From contig JAACJP010000059.1 in the NCBI GenBank assembly GCA_013368375.1, positions 1 through 64,000 on the forward strand: a stretch of 64,000 bases of DNA, in the 5' to 3' direction. Shown here in pieces: positions 11,178-21,933 of this stretch. Numbering within the stretch: the stretch's first letter is position 1; each line of letters opens with the position of its first letter. The notes beneath the pieces are model-generated. The model searched no databases, was not told the DNA's origin, and worked only from the letters and a program-made list of their open reading frames with translations. The position numbers were made by a program, and so were the translations under genes. Source of the DNA: Tricholomella constricta (Eukaryota > Basidiomycota > Agaricomycetes > Agaricales > Lyophyllaceae).

Positions 11178-12503
11178 ATGCCAAATGAACTTCTGCTTGC
11201 CGTTTTCGAGTACACGCGTCAAGGGCTAGTCGCCGAAAGCTCTACTTCCCCTTCCTTATTTCCATATTCTGTGGCATCTGTGTGCAGTTCCTGGCGGGAT
11301 CTGATAAGTTCAGTCCCGGCTTACTGGACCCGTGTGGTCCTTTTCATAGACGAGCGACCCACCACCGTCTACGACACTCAATTAATTTTTCGAAGCTCAC
11401 GCAACCTTCCTATTGACGTCGATATAATCCGAAGGACCTATGTCGATCAAAATGATCCTAACGAAGGCACGCGTTTGAAGGACATCCTGGATGTCATGCG
11501 ACCCCATCTCTACCGGTGCCGCTCCATACGTTTGGACGTCCTTTATAGCTCCTCCTTACCCTCCATCGGCTACTTCTCCTGTGATGCCCCTCTTCTCAAG
11601 TTTCTAAACATTGACTGTCGAATCTTTGACGGGTCCTCCCGCACCGATGAAGAGGTTCCACGAACATACAAATGGCCGCTCCTCACCGAAGTTGCTCTGG
11701 ACGGCCAAACCTTCTACGACATATGCAAGGCAGGAGAAGACGACTGCCTGAGCCGCCTCTTCCCACACGACACCTTCAATCTAACGATCTCCCAATTCAC
11801 GCCGTCCAAATGCGACCGCCCAGGGCTTTCCTTCGTCAATACGATGTGCGCCCTGGGACAGATCCCGGACCTGCAATACTTGCGGCTCAGCGGCGTCGAG
11901 CTCCTCGACGACCGTGCCACGTCCTTTAAAAGCCACGCGCCCGATTTTACGGCGCTGTCTGAGCTTGTGCTGGAGGACCTCGGCGCAGAGACTATGGATC
12001 CACTCCTGGCTTGGCTTCCAGAGGCCCGTAGGCTGTTCATCGTTCGATGCGCCTTCTTCGTCACCACCCACCCCCCGGACTCAATCTTCCTCGTGATGGT
12101 GAACATCGACGAGGAGCAGCCGATCGCCCAGGTCCTCTCTGCGTGGGATGGCCGCTGCCTTACCTTTGAGGACTGCCCCGCCTTTGATGATGCGTTCCTT
12201 GCAATGTTGGGCGGGAACGAGAGGCAGGAGGACGAGTACCCAGGCTGTACGTATCTGCATTGTCTTACAATCTCAGACTGCACGGGCTTCTCTGTGGCGG
12301 CTTTGAAGGAGATGATACGTGTGCGAAGGACCGTGCTTGATGAAGTGGACCCGTATTATCCGGGTGTGATACAGGTGCTGAGTGTTAAGGGTCTCAAGCC
12401 GGTTCTGTCCTGCGAGGACGAGGAGTGGTTTATGCGTAATGTGGAGGAGTTTCGGTGGGAGCGAGATGAGGATGATGGCGAGTCCGAAGCTGAATCGGAA
12501 TAG
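11178..12503 (+). CDS. F-box protein with leucine-rich C-terminal region
   Basis: 441 residues, single exon. The N-terminus (MPNELLLAVFEY...SVCSSWRDLISSVPAYW) is a typical Agaricomycete F-box, the Skp1-binding part of SCF ubiquitin ligases. The remainder has spaced Leu-rich segments (LQYLRLSGVELL, LSELVLEDLGAE, LHCLTISDCTGF) consistent with degenerate LRRs for substrate binding, and an acidic tail. Large expanded families of such proteins are usual in mushrooms. The F-box begins right at the first Met, so the true start may lie in an upstream exon. Confidence 0.85.
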   Translation: MPNELLLAVFEYTRQGLVAESSTSPSLFPYSVASVCSSWRDLISSVPAYWTRVVLFIDERPTTVYDTQLIFRSSRNLPIDVDIIRRTYVDQNDPNEGTRLKDILDVMRPHLYRCRSIRLDVLYSSSLPSIGYFSCDAPLLKFLNIDCRIFDGSSRTDEEVPRTYKWPLLTEVALDGQTFYDICKAGEDDCLSRLFPHDTFNLTISQFTPSKCDRPGLSFVNTMCALGQIPDLQYLRLSGVELLDDRATSFKSHAPDFTALSELVLEDLGAETMDPLLAWLPEARRLFIVRCAFFVTTHPPDSIFLVMVNIDEEQPIAQVLSAWDGRCLTFEDCPAFDDAFLAMLGGNERQEDEYPGCTYLHCLTISDCTGFSVAALKEMIRVRRTVLDEVDPYYPGVIQVLSVKGLKPVLSCEDEEWFMRNVEEFRWERDEDDGESEAESE

Positions 12504-13002
12504 ACGGAATAATCTGTGCTTTACACAAGGGATTATTTGTTATGCACATACCGGTTCGAATCGTTGGTATTCCATTACTTGCTGATGTCGCAAAACGTGG
12601 ACACGACAAAACTGCACAAGTCAAGCTGAAACTGAGCCTAGTTCCGGTCGTTGAGGACCACTATGACCTGATGATGGTATGCCAGCGCCGTCAATAATTA
12701 TAAAGCATTGTGTGCGCTAAGGCGGGATCAAATTTCTGTTTGTCATATTGATGAAGATGAATGCCAGATAGCGAGTGTCATAGCAGCGCATCAATTTGGA
12801 AGAAGAGGAGAAGTCACAGAATTCTTTGATTGGTCGCAGACTTATCACGAGTGCAGTGACTTCCGGTGGCGCACGTCAGGAGGTCACAATAAAAGGCGGA
12901 AAGATGACATTGAAAACAACATTGGGCAATAAATTATAGTGGGGCAAGATACTAATTCGCCGGCCTCTACTTTGCCTTGCAGAATTTGCTACAATCAATG
13001 GC
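12504..13002. other. Intergenic, no gene seen
   Basis: 499 bp, AT-richer than its neighbours. Short open stretches lack conserved features. Nothing supported. Confidence 0.4.
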
Positions 13003-13518
13003 CTAAAACCGAACCGCAGTCAGCGAGGGGCCATCAGGCGGATATAACTTTTCCATTACCTCCTGTGCTGTATCATAAGTGCTGCCGCAGTAGGGGCATG
13101 TATACGGTGGGGGCTTGCTACCGGCACTGCCTTGGAGTTTGGGATGGGGTTTCGGAGTGCGTGCACGACGTGTGAGGCGATTGTCGAGTTCTTCGATGAG
13201 CTCACGCGTGGTGACGGCTTCGAAAAGCGCCTCTCGCCGGGCATACGCATGGAGCTGCCGCGTTGCGAGTTCGGTAACGTAGTCGCGCACTTTGAGCTTG
13301 TCATGGACCTCGCGAGCAGCAAGCTCGTCGACAAAGTCGCGAGCGTTGAAGGATTCATGATCGTCGCGTGCTTGGTGAACTGGAGTCTCATGGGCCTGTA
13401 GAATTCAAGTGAAAATGCTCGTTCAGCTTGCCATAACGCGGACTAAACTGTATAAATTTACCTGCGTGGCCACTGCGGTGAAAATGGTGATCAAAGAGAC
13501 CAATGAAAAGAACTTCAT
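13003..13518 (-). CDS. Small secreted protein with signal peptide
   Basis: Two exons, 13518-13462 and 13395-13003, split by a 66-bp intron (gtaaat...ttctacag) at phase 0, giving about 150 residues. The first exon is almost exactly the signal peptide (MKFFSLVSLITIFTAVATQ), a common design in fungal secreted proteins. The mature part has repeated motifs of the form R-D/E-x-V/L-x-EL-x-x-R (ARDFVDELAAREV, VRDYVTELATRQL, TTRELIEELDNRL) that would form an amphipathic helix, then a basic Pro-rich linker and a CPYC motif near the end. No family recognised; a role as an apoplastic or effector-type protein is inference from size and signal peptide only. Confidence 0.72.
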
Positions 13519-13773
13519 GGCGATGAAGTAGGCTGTAGATGCTTAGAATGTGTGGTTGGTGTGTGTAGTCTGGATGCAGAGCGGATACGTAGGTCAAGGA
13601 GTATTTATACGATTTTTGAGCATTCAAGGCGGTCTGGAATGGGGGTAAAAACCCTGTCTGTGTCTCAAGGAGGTCAAGGATCGGGAAGTACGATCAGGAC
13701 TCGCACAGGCGAAAGACCTTCGGGGGTCACGGCCAGTGGTCCTAGGAATATATTATACCTGCAACGGGAAAGT

Positions 13774-14105
13774 GAGATCGGGTCAATTTTTGTGGGAGCG
13801 AGTAGCCGAGGTATACAGGGTGACTATTGAAGTTCGCCTATGGGCTAGACCACGCGGTGCGTAAGTCTGGAGGAGGGGTGTATTGCGATCATGGCTCAAC
13901 AATTTCTGATGTTGGACGAGAATTCAAAACTTACCTTGCTATATTCATTGCGAGGCACCAATTGTGTTCATTGTACAATGAGATCTGAACATCCAACTTG
14001 CAGACCAGCAGATGAAACTTTCTTACCTACCATGTTGGGCGGTTTGATGAATCCCCATCGAATGACAAAAAGGGTCCTTTGAGCACTAGAATGTGTCCAA
14101 TAGCG
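13774..14105. repeat. Non-coding duplicated segment, copy A (empty hAT site)
   Basis: Resembles 14150-14330 plus 17902-18018, that is the two flanks of the hAT transposon joined. Shared blocks include cacgcggtg, tggctcaacaat, cgaggcacc(a/g)attgtgttca and tttgcagaccag / cttgcagaccag. Copy A reads tcattgcgaggcacc where copy B carries tcattacaagg-[hAT]. No coding potential seen. Confidence 0.6.
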
Positions 14106-14330
14106 CAGACAAGACCTTGAGCAGACACGGGCGGATCAAACCTGCAAAGTGCGATCGGGTGTCGTTGATGGCTATTTTTGGGTAGCTAGTGATCAAGGCA
14201 AGGCGGTGACATCTTCTGTTTGCCGATGCGCTCGGCTACGCGGTGTGTAACTCCGGGGAAGGGGAGAGGGGTCGCCTGTTGAGATCTTGGCTCAACAATC
14301 TCTACGACATACCTGGATTTCATTACAAGG

Positions 14331-17300
14331 CAGTGTTGGCAATGCCAGTGGCTTACCCGTGTTAACCACGAATCCCACGAAACATGGCTTGCCAGTGGCT
14401 TGCAAGCCAGTGTTTTTCGCACGGGTTCGCACGGGACATGCCTCAGGGCCGAGCAAGTCATGTCTGCCTAGATAAGGATATGCGATACGAGCTGATAATT
14501 GGGAATGGGTCTCCTGAGGTTCGCAACAGCCAATACCTTTCAGTAATCAGTGCATTATATATATTAAATGGATATACAAGATGGATCTAAATATTGGAAG
14601 ACAACTCATTCATTTCCTGAAGAACACCATCAAGCTCCTCATCGTCTTCCCCCGCAGCATCTAAATCCACGAGTTCGTAAAATTCCTGTTCCTCATTTAG
14701 ACCCCTCAATGCATATTCCTTGGCAATTTTCGTCCACGCTTCGTTTGTAAAGTCGAATAAGTCAACGATGCGACGGGATCTCGCGCCGGATACGATGTGA
14801 GTGGTTTCATCAGTTGTGCTGGCCCCGCACGTCTGCGATAGGGTATTCCGAAATGACCGTGGCCGCCTGGAAGTCGAAGGCTGTGGTCCGGAATCTTCGT
14901 CATCTTCGCCCTCTCCGTTAGGATCACCAGTGCCCTGTGCAGCAACTCCATCACCGACGGCATCTGTTTCCAAATGATGTGTCGTCATCTTGCGCTTGAG
15001 CCGTTGCTTCATCCGGCCAGACTGGACATGTTCATTTCGAATGTGAAGGCGAAGCTCCGCGAGGTTGACCATACTTTGTGTCCGAAGCCGCGAGCGCAAG
15101 CGAGTCAACGTGGTTCCAAATATACTGAAAAGCCGTTCGCATGATGCCGAGTTTACCGTGATAGAATGGAGACGGTGCGCGAGGCGCTGAAGGGGTGTTT
15201 GGGGTTGGACGCGATGGCGAACACCATCCCAAATCTTGACGGGATCAACGGGTTCTCCATTTTCTCGAGCCCTCCGCAAAACATTCTGAGCATATGCGTC
15301 AAGTTGTACATACTGACCCACGCCGTCAATATAATCCTCGATTTCGGAAAACAGGAGGCTGGAATCTGCAGTCGTAAGTGTGCCAAAGAACCGAAGATAA
15401 AGCTTCTTCAAGAGGTCGGTGAGATGAGCTAACGTGGTGAGATCGATCGGCATGAACGGCAAAAGTTTGTACAAGGGATTAAGGATGACGGCGGCGATGA
15501 AAACTTCCTGATCGGCCTTGGCCCAACGTTTCTCGATGCTCTCGAGAATACCGCGGATGAGGAGATCGGTTTCGAAGATGTTTTCCTCCGCTCTGATGAC
15601 TTGATACTCCGTATATAGCAGCCCGAAAATAATTAGGACTTGATCAGGTCGGACGTGTGTCAGCTGTGTGATGTTTGCAGCCAATGCCAGTGGCTCAAGG
15701 TGCCGTTTCAGTCTGTGCGATTCGAATTAGATGTGCGGCGACGGAAAACTGAGCTTCGATCACATACCTCAGGAGATTGTGCCAAAAACTAGGTTTTTCA
15801 ATGATATCAAACATGGCCTCCCCCTTTTCTCGTGCTGCTCGCTTCCCTGTACAGATGTTGCTTGCGGGTAATGCACGATCCTGTTCAACCATAATTTGAA
15901 GCGATAGCCGCAGGTCTAGAAGGCGCTTGAATGCCAAGTAATGTGCTGTCCACCTGGATATCACTGCGCGAATTACGGAAAGAACTTTGCTGTGGTTGGT
16001 TTCTTGAATCATACGAAGTTTCGCCAAGACAAAGGTCTTTCCTCGAAGCCAGGTGACGAGTTCTGTGGCCTCGTCAGCCGTTTCGAGCAAGAAAAGTGTG
16101 TACGGAACTTCGAAGTAATCCTTTACAACGAGGTTGATCTGAAAAAAATATCAGGATGTGTGGATCGACGGATTACCACTAGAACATACCTGATGACCAT
16201 AGCAGTCTGGTACAAGAAGATGTGGATAGATCTGGACGATGTCACGACGCGCTCGTGCAGACTCGCCTGATGCATCAGAAGTGATCGCGATCACCGTCAC
16301 TCCCCAGACTTGCTCGACGTGTTCCTTGACTTCTTTCATCTTTGCGAGTAATTCTTCAGCTGTTTTTCGATCAGCGGAGGTGTCATAAACGCGGACAACA
16401 TGTATCTTTGAATTAGATTTAGCTATAATAAAAATATAAATGATCGGCTTCACTTACGCCACGCTTGGATGTCGTCATCATAAAGGCAAGAAGATGGTGA
16501 TTATTGCCACCAGTCCAGCCGTCGCATTGGATCGTTGCAAGGTGGCCTTTTGCATCTTCCCGGGCAGACGCACGGTACTTTTCGACTTCGGCAGGAATTA
16601 GGCGATCACTGAGAACACGACGCGAAGGTACATCGGCTTGAGGAATATACGCTGAGAGGAAGTCGATGACTTCGACATCCTCGATCCACCGAAATGGGAG
16701 GCCACATGACGCAGTTATTCTCGCGATATGAGTCTCGAATTGAGCTTGGAGCGCTGACGTCCACTGTGCGGGTGCGATTGTGATCGAAGTTTGCCTGGAA
16801 ACCTTGCGGCGTTTACCCAACGACGCACTCAACATGTACGGGCTATCATGTGGTGATGGGTTCGGAGAAGGGGTACCAGGAAGCGAACCTGACCGAAGAT
16901 GAGTCGAAAGAGCGAGTGGGGATGGCGTTGCGGGTGGCAGCGCAGAAAAAATCAGTCCAGGATTCGGAGCGCTCATGATGGGAAGTGTGGATGGACCTGC
17001 AGCTGCATATGGTTGGATCGAGGGGCCTGCGACGGCATATGGATGTGAGGATGGGCCTGCGAGTGCATTATGACTAGGATAATCCGTTACTGTGGGAGTA
17101 GAAGGGTTCAGATTATAATTGAGCGGGGCAATAGGGTTGCTGAGATAAACAGGTTGTACGATTTGACTAGAACCGTGACGTGAGGGTGACTTTTGAAGCC
17201 CTCGTTCAATTTTGTCAATTTTGGCACGGTCGCGGTCATTTTGAGTGACATGGGGACACGATGCTAGGTGACGAAGGATTGTTTCTGCTCGGCCTTGCAT

Positions 17301-17893
17301 CCAATGTGGATTTTCGGATGCAGAAGGCGCCCAAACTAGAAATGAGTGCAAGTCAACAATACTGCATGACCATCATCATGAGATCTCTTCGAACGATCAG
17401 ACGTACGTGAGTCTTCGATAATCGCTCTCGACCGCACGGTATGGTTCGCTGAGACATCCTTTGCCTCCTCTGCTGCAATTAGTATTGGCCAGCATGCTTT
17501 GCAGAAAACCTTTGGTTTTCGGCCACTTCCTGCAGCGTCCGGATTGGCGATTGAACCAGGCACTCTCTGAGACCATCCGGGGTGATCCCAACAAGCGGCA
17601 CGCCACCAGTTCAAGTTGTGCTTAGGCTCTGCGACGGGCATGCAGGGAATCCAGAAGACAAATCGAGAACATTCATTTTAAGAGCTACGTACTGCCAGGC
17701 GGCCCATGCGCTTGGAGGTCAAGAGGTCAAGATTGCTAACATATCTGATGATCGATGAAGTGCATCGCCGGCCCGAACTCCCACATCAACAATTGATGGC
17801 CACGGCCCATTTGTGGTGATGTGGTAAGCCATGTGGCAAGCCATGTTTCGTGTTGCGTGGCTATGGCCTCCACACATGGCTCTGCCAACACTG
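14331..17893 (-). mobile_element. hAT transposon, complete, with 8-bp target duplication
   Basis: 3563 bp. Left end reads cagtgttggcaatgccag; the right end reverse-complemented reads cagtgttggcagagccat, so the terminal inverted repeats share 11 bp exactly and more imperfectly. ttacaagg stands on both sides (14323-14330 and 17894-17901), a perfect 8-bp target duplication as expected for hAT. A single spliced transposase gene with an unbroken frame fills it. Repeated gccagtggct / caagccatg motifs lie just inside both ends and may be transposase-binding sites. Confidence 0.95.
14587..17641 (-). CDS. hAT-family transposase, 941 aa, apparently intact
   Basis: Five exons: 17641-17407, 17335-16458, 16405-16190, 16138-15768 and 15712-14587; all junctions are GT-AG and the sum is 942 codons including stop. 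Exons 1-2 encode a BED-type zinc finger (VFCKACW...ETILRHLASCP), then a Pro/Ser-rich linker, then the RNase H-like core: first Asp in IQCDGWTGGN, second Asp in ITSDASGESARARR, and the C-terminal hATC dimerisation region with SASCERLFSIFG holding the likely third acidic residue. The tail is acidic. It cuts and pastes the element through 8-bp staggered joins. No stop or frameshift was found, so it could be active. Confidence 0.92.
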
Positions 17894-18018
17894 TTACAAG
17901 GCACCGATTGTGTTCACCTGGAAATGTAGAGATCCAATTTGCAGACCAGCTTTTGGAACTTCTTTCTCGAAGGTACGTCGGAGAAAGATATCTTTGGGCA
18001 ACGGAAGGTGTCCAATAC

Positions 18019-18735
18019 CGTAGGACATACATGGCCTTTAAGACCACATAAGTGGTAAGGCCCGCTTCAAGAATAGCACAGTCGTTCAACCAAGAATCAG
18101 AGGTCGTTTGGTTTCTCGCAAGTAGACTTAGCAGTAGCCGCTCGAGAAGAGTTCACCGTCTAAGACAACGACCTTGGGAATATGCATAGCTAGGTACTGG
18201 CGGCGTGAGGGTGACTCGGATGTTTACATGGGGGTATTTTTGTTGTGACTTCAAGTTTGCGTGTCACCGTAACGCGTCGCTTTCACACAACCACGGTCCA
18301 CGGTCCATCTTCAAGGGATACTGAACTCACAGGCTCGGAGCTATGACATTGATTGGGTTGCGCTATCGCCTCACTTTGCGACAACCCCGGAGTGGCATGA
18401 TCCTAACGAAACAACAGCCAGATAGTCAGTCATTTGTCATTCGTTGCTGGAAATTACAGCGCTGCGAGCAGGTAAGTACGATTGCTATGCTACATTATCA
18501 AGTGTTCACAGTGTAGTTAGGAAAAAGTATCAACAGTGTTCTCCTCAGGCCCTCCTTCGCTGAGGTTCAGCCCTGCCTACAAAGAGCGAATACGTTGTCC
18601 TTGGCGCGGCCATCATGCCATGTGGAGTATGCATGACTGTGTGCGGTTTGCAGGGTAACTGCAGCACGCATAGGAGTCGTCGCCAGAGTGAGTGACAAAG
18701 CCCAGATCATATCTTTTTGAGCATCGAACGATCCT
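18019..18735. other. Intergenic, no gene seen
   Basis: About 700 bp between the right hAT flank and the 3' end of the low-complexity protein gene. Open stretches are short and unconserved. Confidence 0.4.
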
Positions 18736-19457
18736 CTAGATGTACTGCAGAAACCTATCAGTAACTTTCGAATACACACCAAGGACGACTTTGGGCTTAC
18801 CACATACGACGCCGATTCTCTGCTCCTGTGCGTCCTTCTGCGTCTCGACGGCGTTGGCGGTAGGACCACATATCCCGGCGGCGGTACCGCTGCGTAACCC
18901 GGCTGCGCGCCCATTCCCACGAACGGGTAAAATGCAGCAGCATGGCCAGGCGGCAGGGAAAGACTAAAGGAGGACGATCGACTGCGCCGAGAACGCGAGT
19001 CGTGATACGGCGGACTTGGCGGGGGGGACATCATCATGAACTGGGGATGGCGCGACGATGGGCCGCTCGCGTGCATGTGCATGTGCGGGGACATGGGGCC
19101 AGGTGATCCTGGACCATTAGCATACGCGAAATTCATATCGAACGGGCCTGAGGACGGCGGCGGTGATGGGTAGGGGTTCATTCCCATTGCCATTCCCATG
19201 CCCATGGCGTATCCAGGATTGTGATTGTATGGCTGAGGGCCGTGGGGAGGGAGGGGTAAGGGAGGTGGTGGCTCGTGACGGCGGCCGTTGAAACTATCGC
19301 TACGTCTGCGTGATTTGCGCTGCTCTGTCATGAGCGCGGCGGCGGCGTCGACGAATTCGGGACGGTGGTCCTCCGTGCGGTCGACCCATTTGGAAATCCG
19401 GTGCATGTTTGCGAGGTGAGCCTGGTAGGCCTCCGGAGAGAAGTCATATTCCGTCAT
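18736..19457 (-). CDS. Low-complexity Pro/Met/Ser-rich protein with RS-like tail
   Basis: Exons 19457-18801 and 18744-18736 (intron gtaagc...ctgcag, 56 bp) give 221 residues ending SASYVYI. The start chosen is the MTEYDF Met; an earlier in-frame Met at 19535 would add 26 residues. The first ~60 residues are predicted helical (DFSPEAYQAHLANMHRIS), followed by Pro-rich and Met/Gly-rich runs (GYAMGMGMAMGMN), then Ser/Arg clusters (SRSRRSRSSSFSLS and SRRRRTHRSRESAS). No domain recognised. Composition resembles RNA-associated or scaffold-type disordered proteins, which is only a hint. Confidence 0.6.
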
Positions 19458-19535
19458 AATGAGTGCGAGGCGTGAGGATGTCGATGCTATTAACGGGGTC
19501 TGGGTAGAAATAGAGGAGAAGGGGAGGGGAGGCAC

Positions 19536-20367
19536 GTAAGAATCCGAGATTCTTGGGGAGATCTGGCTCAGCAGTATACTCTTTATACCTGGGTCGTTGT
19601 CAAGCTCTTTGACGAGTTCTTATGCCGACCGCAGCCCTACAATGATGTTGAGGCAGTACCGTGTCAACGTACTGCACAGAGCTAACTATTCGGGACCGGC
19701 TCTCAACTCATTTCGGCCTGTGTTATCGGCGGAAGTCCACCCGAACTCTTGCACCGTAGTCACTGTCATATCGAGCAATTCACTTTCCTTGAAGAAGCCA
19801 GCACGGCCCGCTCACAGCAGTGCATGGTGGCTGTGTCTACGACCTCGCTTGCGAACACCGCCTCCGGTAATGAAGGGATCAGGCAATCAAGGCTACGAAC
19901 GTAATCACGTCCATTGGTTCCCGTTGAGTAGTTACCTTCATCGCGGACTGAAATCCAGTGAGTTCCCATCGACATCCTATCACGCCCATTTCAGGAAACG
20001 CTCACAACCAATTACAGGCTCTCCCTTCACCACAGCTTACCTATTCGCGCATGCACCTTTTACATGCTAACAAAAGTAGGCCATTACCCTCTATAAATGG
20101 ACTCCTCGTGCAGTGTTACTCGTCAGAAGTGGGTGGTACCTTGCAAGTTTAAACACCCCTCCTCGTCTGCTTGACTGGTGAGACGTCATCTCTGGCTTTG
20201 TACGTCTTAATCAAATGAATAGTCGCTTCTTCATGTCAACAACGCGCCCAAGCACCCTTTCGACGGGCCGGTCGGAATCGGACGGGCTGCGCACGTCGTA
20301 GTCCGCAATCACCTCTGTGTGCGTGCGTAGACCAGGACGAAGCTCAAAAGAAGAAAACCATACTGTC
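19536..20367. other. Intergenic, no gene seen
   Basis: About 830 bp between the low-complexity gene start and the tRNA. A 157-codon open frame on + (19597-20070) has no recognisable features and is probably chance. Confidence 0.4.
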
Positions 20368-20460
20368 TGACAACTGCGAGATTTGAACTCGCGCCCCGAA
20401 AGACTGGATAGATAGGAAAAGACCTAATTCCAGCGCCTTAGACCACTCGGCCAAGTTGCC
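20368..20460 (-). tRNA. tRNA-Leu (anticodon UAG) with 13-nt intron
   Basis: On the minus strand the acceptor stem ggcaact pairs with agttgtc, the D arm is tggccgagtgg (A box), the anticodon stem ctgga pairs with tccag, and the T arm has gagttcaaatctc (B box). Twenty bases lie between the anticodon stem halves, which fits a 7-nt loop with anticodon TAG plus a 13-nt intron after position 37. A long variable arm (gtctttcggggcgc) marks it as class II Leu. TTTT runs follow at about 20346-20357 as the Pol III terminator. Confidence 0.92.
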
Positions 20461-20709
20461 ATGCACGTCGCGGCCCGTGTGCTTTCAACACTACTTTCAT
20501 CTTCGAACAAAATACAACAATTGCCCACCGGCGCGAGGGAAGTCAAGTTAACTTTACCTTCTTTTGAATCCTGCCAGTGGAGCCATGGTCGTTGAGGCCT
20601 GAGGCCTGAGGTCCGACTCAGCGCCGAATCTGTTGAAATATAGGTCGATTTTCTTACTTCTGAACCTACATTGTTGAATGTTCGCGATCATATATCACAG
20701 TTGTATCAT

Positions 20710-21661
20710 TTACTGACACAACTTGGACATAGATGAATAGGGTGTCAAGTTCGCTACTTTGATACCTTGTTCAATCATACCCCCCAAAACCTTGAAAAAG
20801 TCGCTATCTCCTAATAGATCATTGTCTGACTGTATATCGATATCGACTATATCGCGGGTGGCCTTGACCATCTTCATCGTCGGGTGGCCTTCCTGTATCG
20901 CCAAGGCAGTCTCATGAGGGATGTGGGCAGTGATCACGATCAATTGTGTCAGTTCCGCGGTAGGATACATGATATGAACCTGTGATTCGATTCAGCCCAC
21001 CTTGGGCTCCTGGAAATAAAATGATGCTTACCGTGTAGTTGCCGTCGTTCCAGTCTACCGGAACCTTCGAAGACATCTGATCTTGCGCCATCATCAGCAA
21101 AACTGCGAAGTCGTAGATATCGATATGGTCTGCGTCCTGCTCAGTATACGGTGGTTCAAGTTCATCTACCTCTTCCAGATCATCAAGGTCCTTTCCAGCT
21201 CTAGCCGCGTGTCGATGATGCGCATCGGTGTAGTAATAAGTGGGGATTCCGTCGACAACAGCTCCAGTGATGCAAGTAACGATTTGCCATTCACTATCCG
21301 CAACTCTGAGCAGGTCGCTATTAGAATAGTAGATTCTTTTCAGTTTGCACAACCGTCGCACGGTACGCTGAAGGAGGTCTGGAATAAGGTCTAGTATTTC
21401 CCGTTTATCCCCGATGTCCTGTGCAGTGCGAAGCCTGTCAACGATGAAGCTGGTGTAAACTGGTGGAGTGCCTTTGGAGAGAGTCATATATTTCCTGGGA
21501 AGCGGCTGGTCTGCTAACGGCGAGAAGATCTCCCTGGTGAGATCTTGGGGCCATCGAAGAGGATTGATGTCCTGCAGTGCGACGAAGGGGTTTGGAATCT
21601 GACGCAATGTAGTGGTGGATGAGGATAGCTCCGGGTCAATGGTGGGCTCCGTTCTAGACGT
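20710..21661 (-). pseudogene. Six-copy family, copy 1 (start codon lost)
   Basis: Member of an unrecognised two-exon gene family present six times in this window. Exons 21661-21032 and 20979-20710; intron directly after the codons for NDGNYT, as in all copies. The homologous start codon is ACG instead of ATG and no other in-frame ATG precedes the conserved LRQIPNPFVALQDINPLRW segment. The rest is open (about 299 codons): TAQDIGDKREILDLIPDLL, DGIPTYYYTDAHHRHA, EPPYTEQDADHIDIYD, then LIVITAHIPHETA and EGHPTMKM. A Plavaka transposon begins at 21673, about 11 bp before the start, cutting off the promoter. Probably silent, with little decay so far. Confidence 0.7.
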
Positions 21662-21933
21662 GAATGTGAAGACATCAGCAAAACTCCAAATACTTTTACT
21701 TCCGGCTTCCGCGTATTTGACTTTCTTCGGTCACTTTTGCTTGGGCTTTCTCAATCTTTTCACCTTTTTGCTTGTACTTTCGCACCTTTAGTATCTATTG
21801 CTTGAATACATTATCTTGAGCCTTTCAACAGATGACTTAGTAAAGGCTTTCGAGTTGCAAAGACAGTGAACTTGTCAAGAGACAGTATAATTCTGAACAA
21901 CCTTACGAAAACCCAAAGAAATGAAAGAAGAGG

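Larger units (their letters stand above)
14150..18018. repeat. Non-coding duplicated segment, copy B, split by hAT
   Basis: The two halves 14150-14330 and 17902-18018 together align with copy A at 13774-14105, at moderate identity. The hAT element occupies the gap. Beyond 18018 to about 18735 nothing coding is seen. Confidence 0.55.

Noticed and set aside
12430..12932. Short open frames after the F-box gene
   Set aside because: Random-looking sequence; nothing conserved.
19597..20070. 157-codon open frame on +
   Set aside because: No domain, no signal peptide, no compositional sign of coding, no related sequence in the window.
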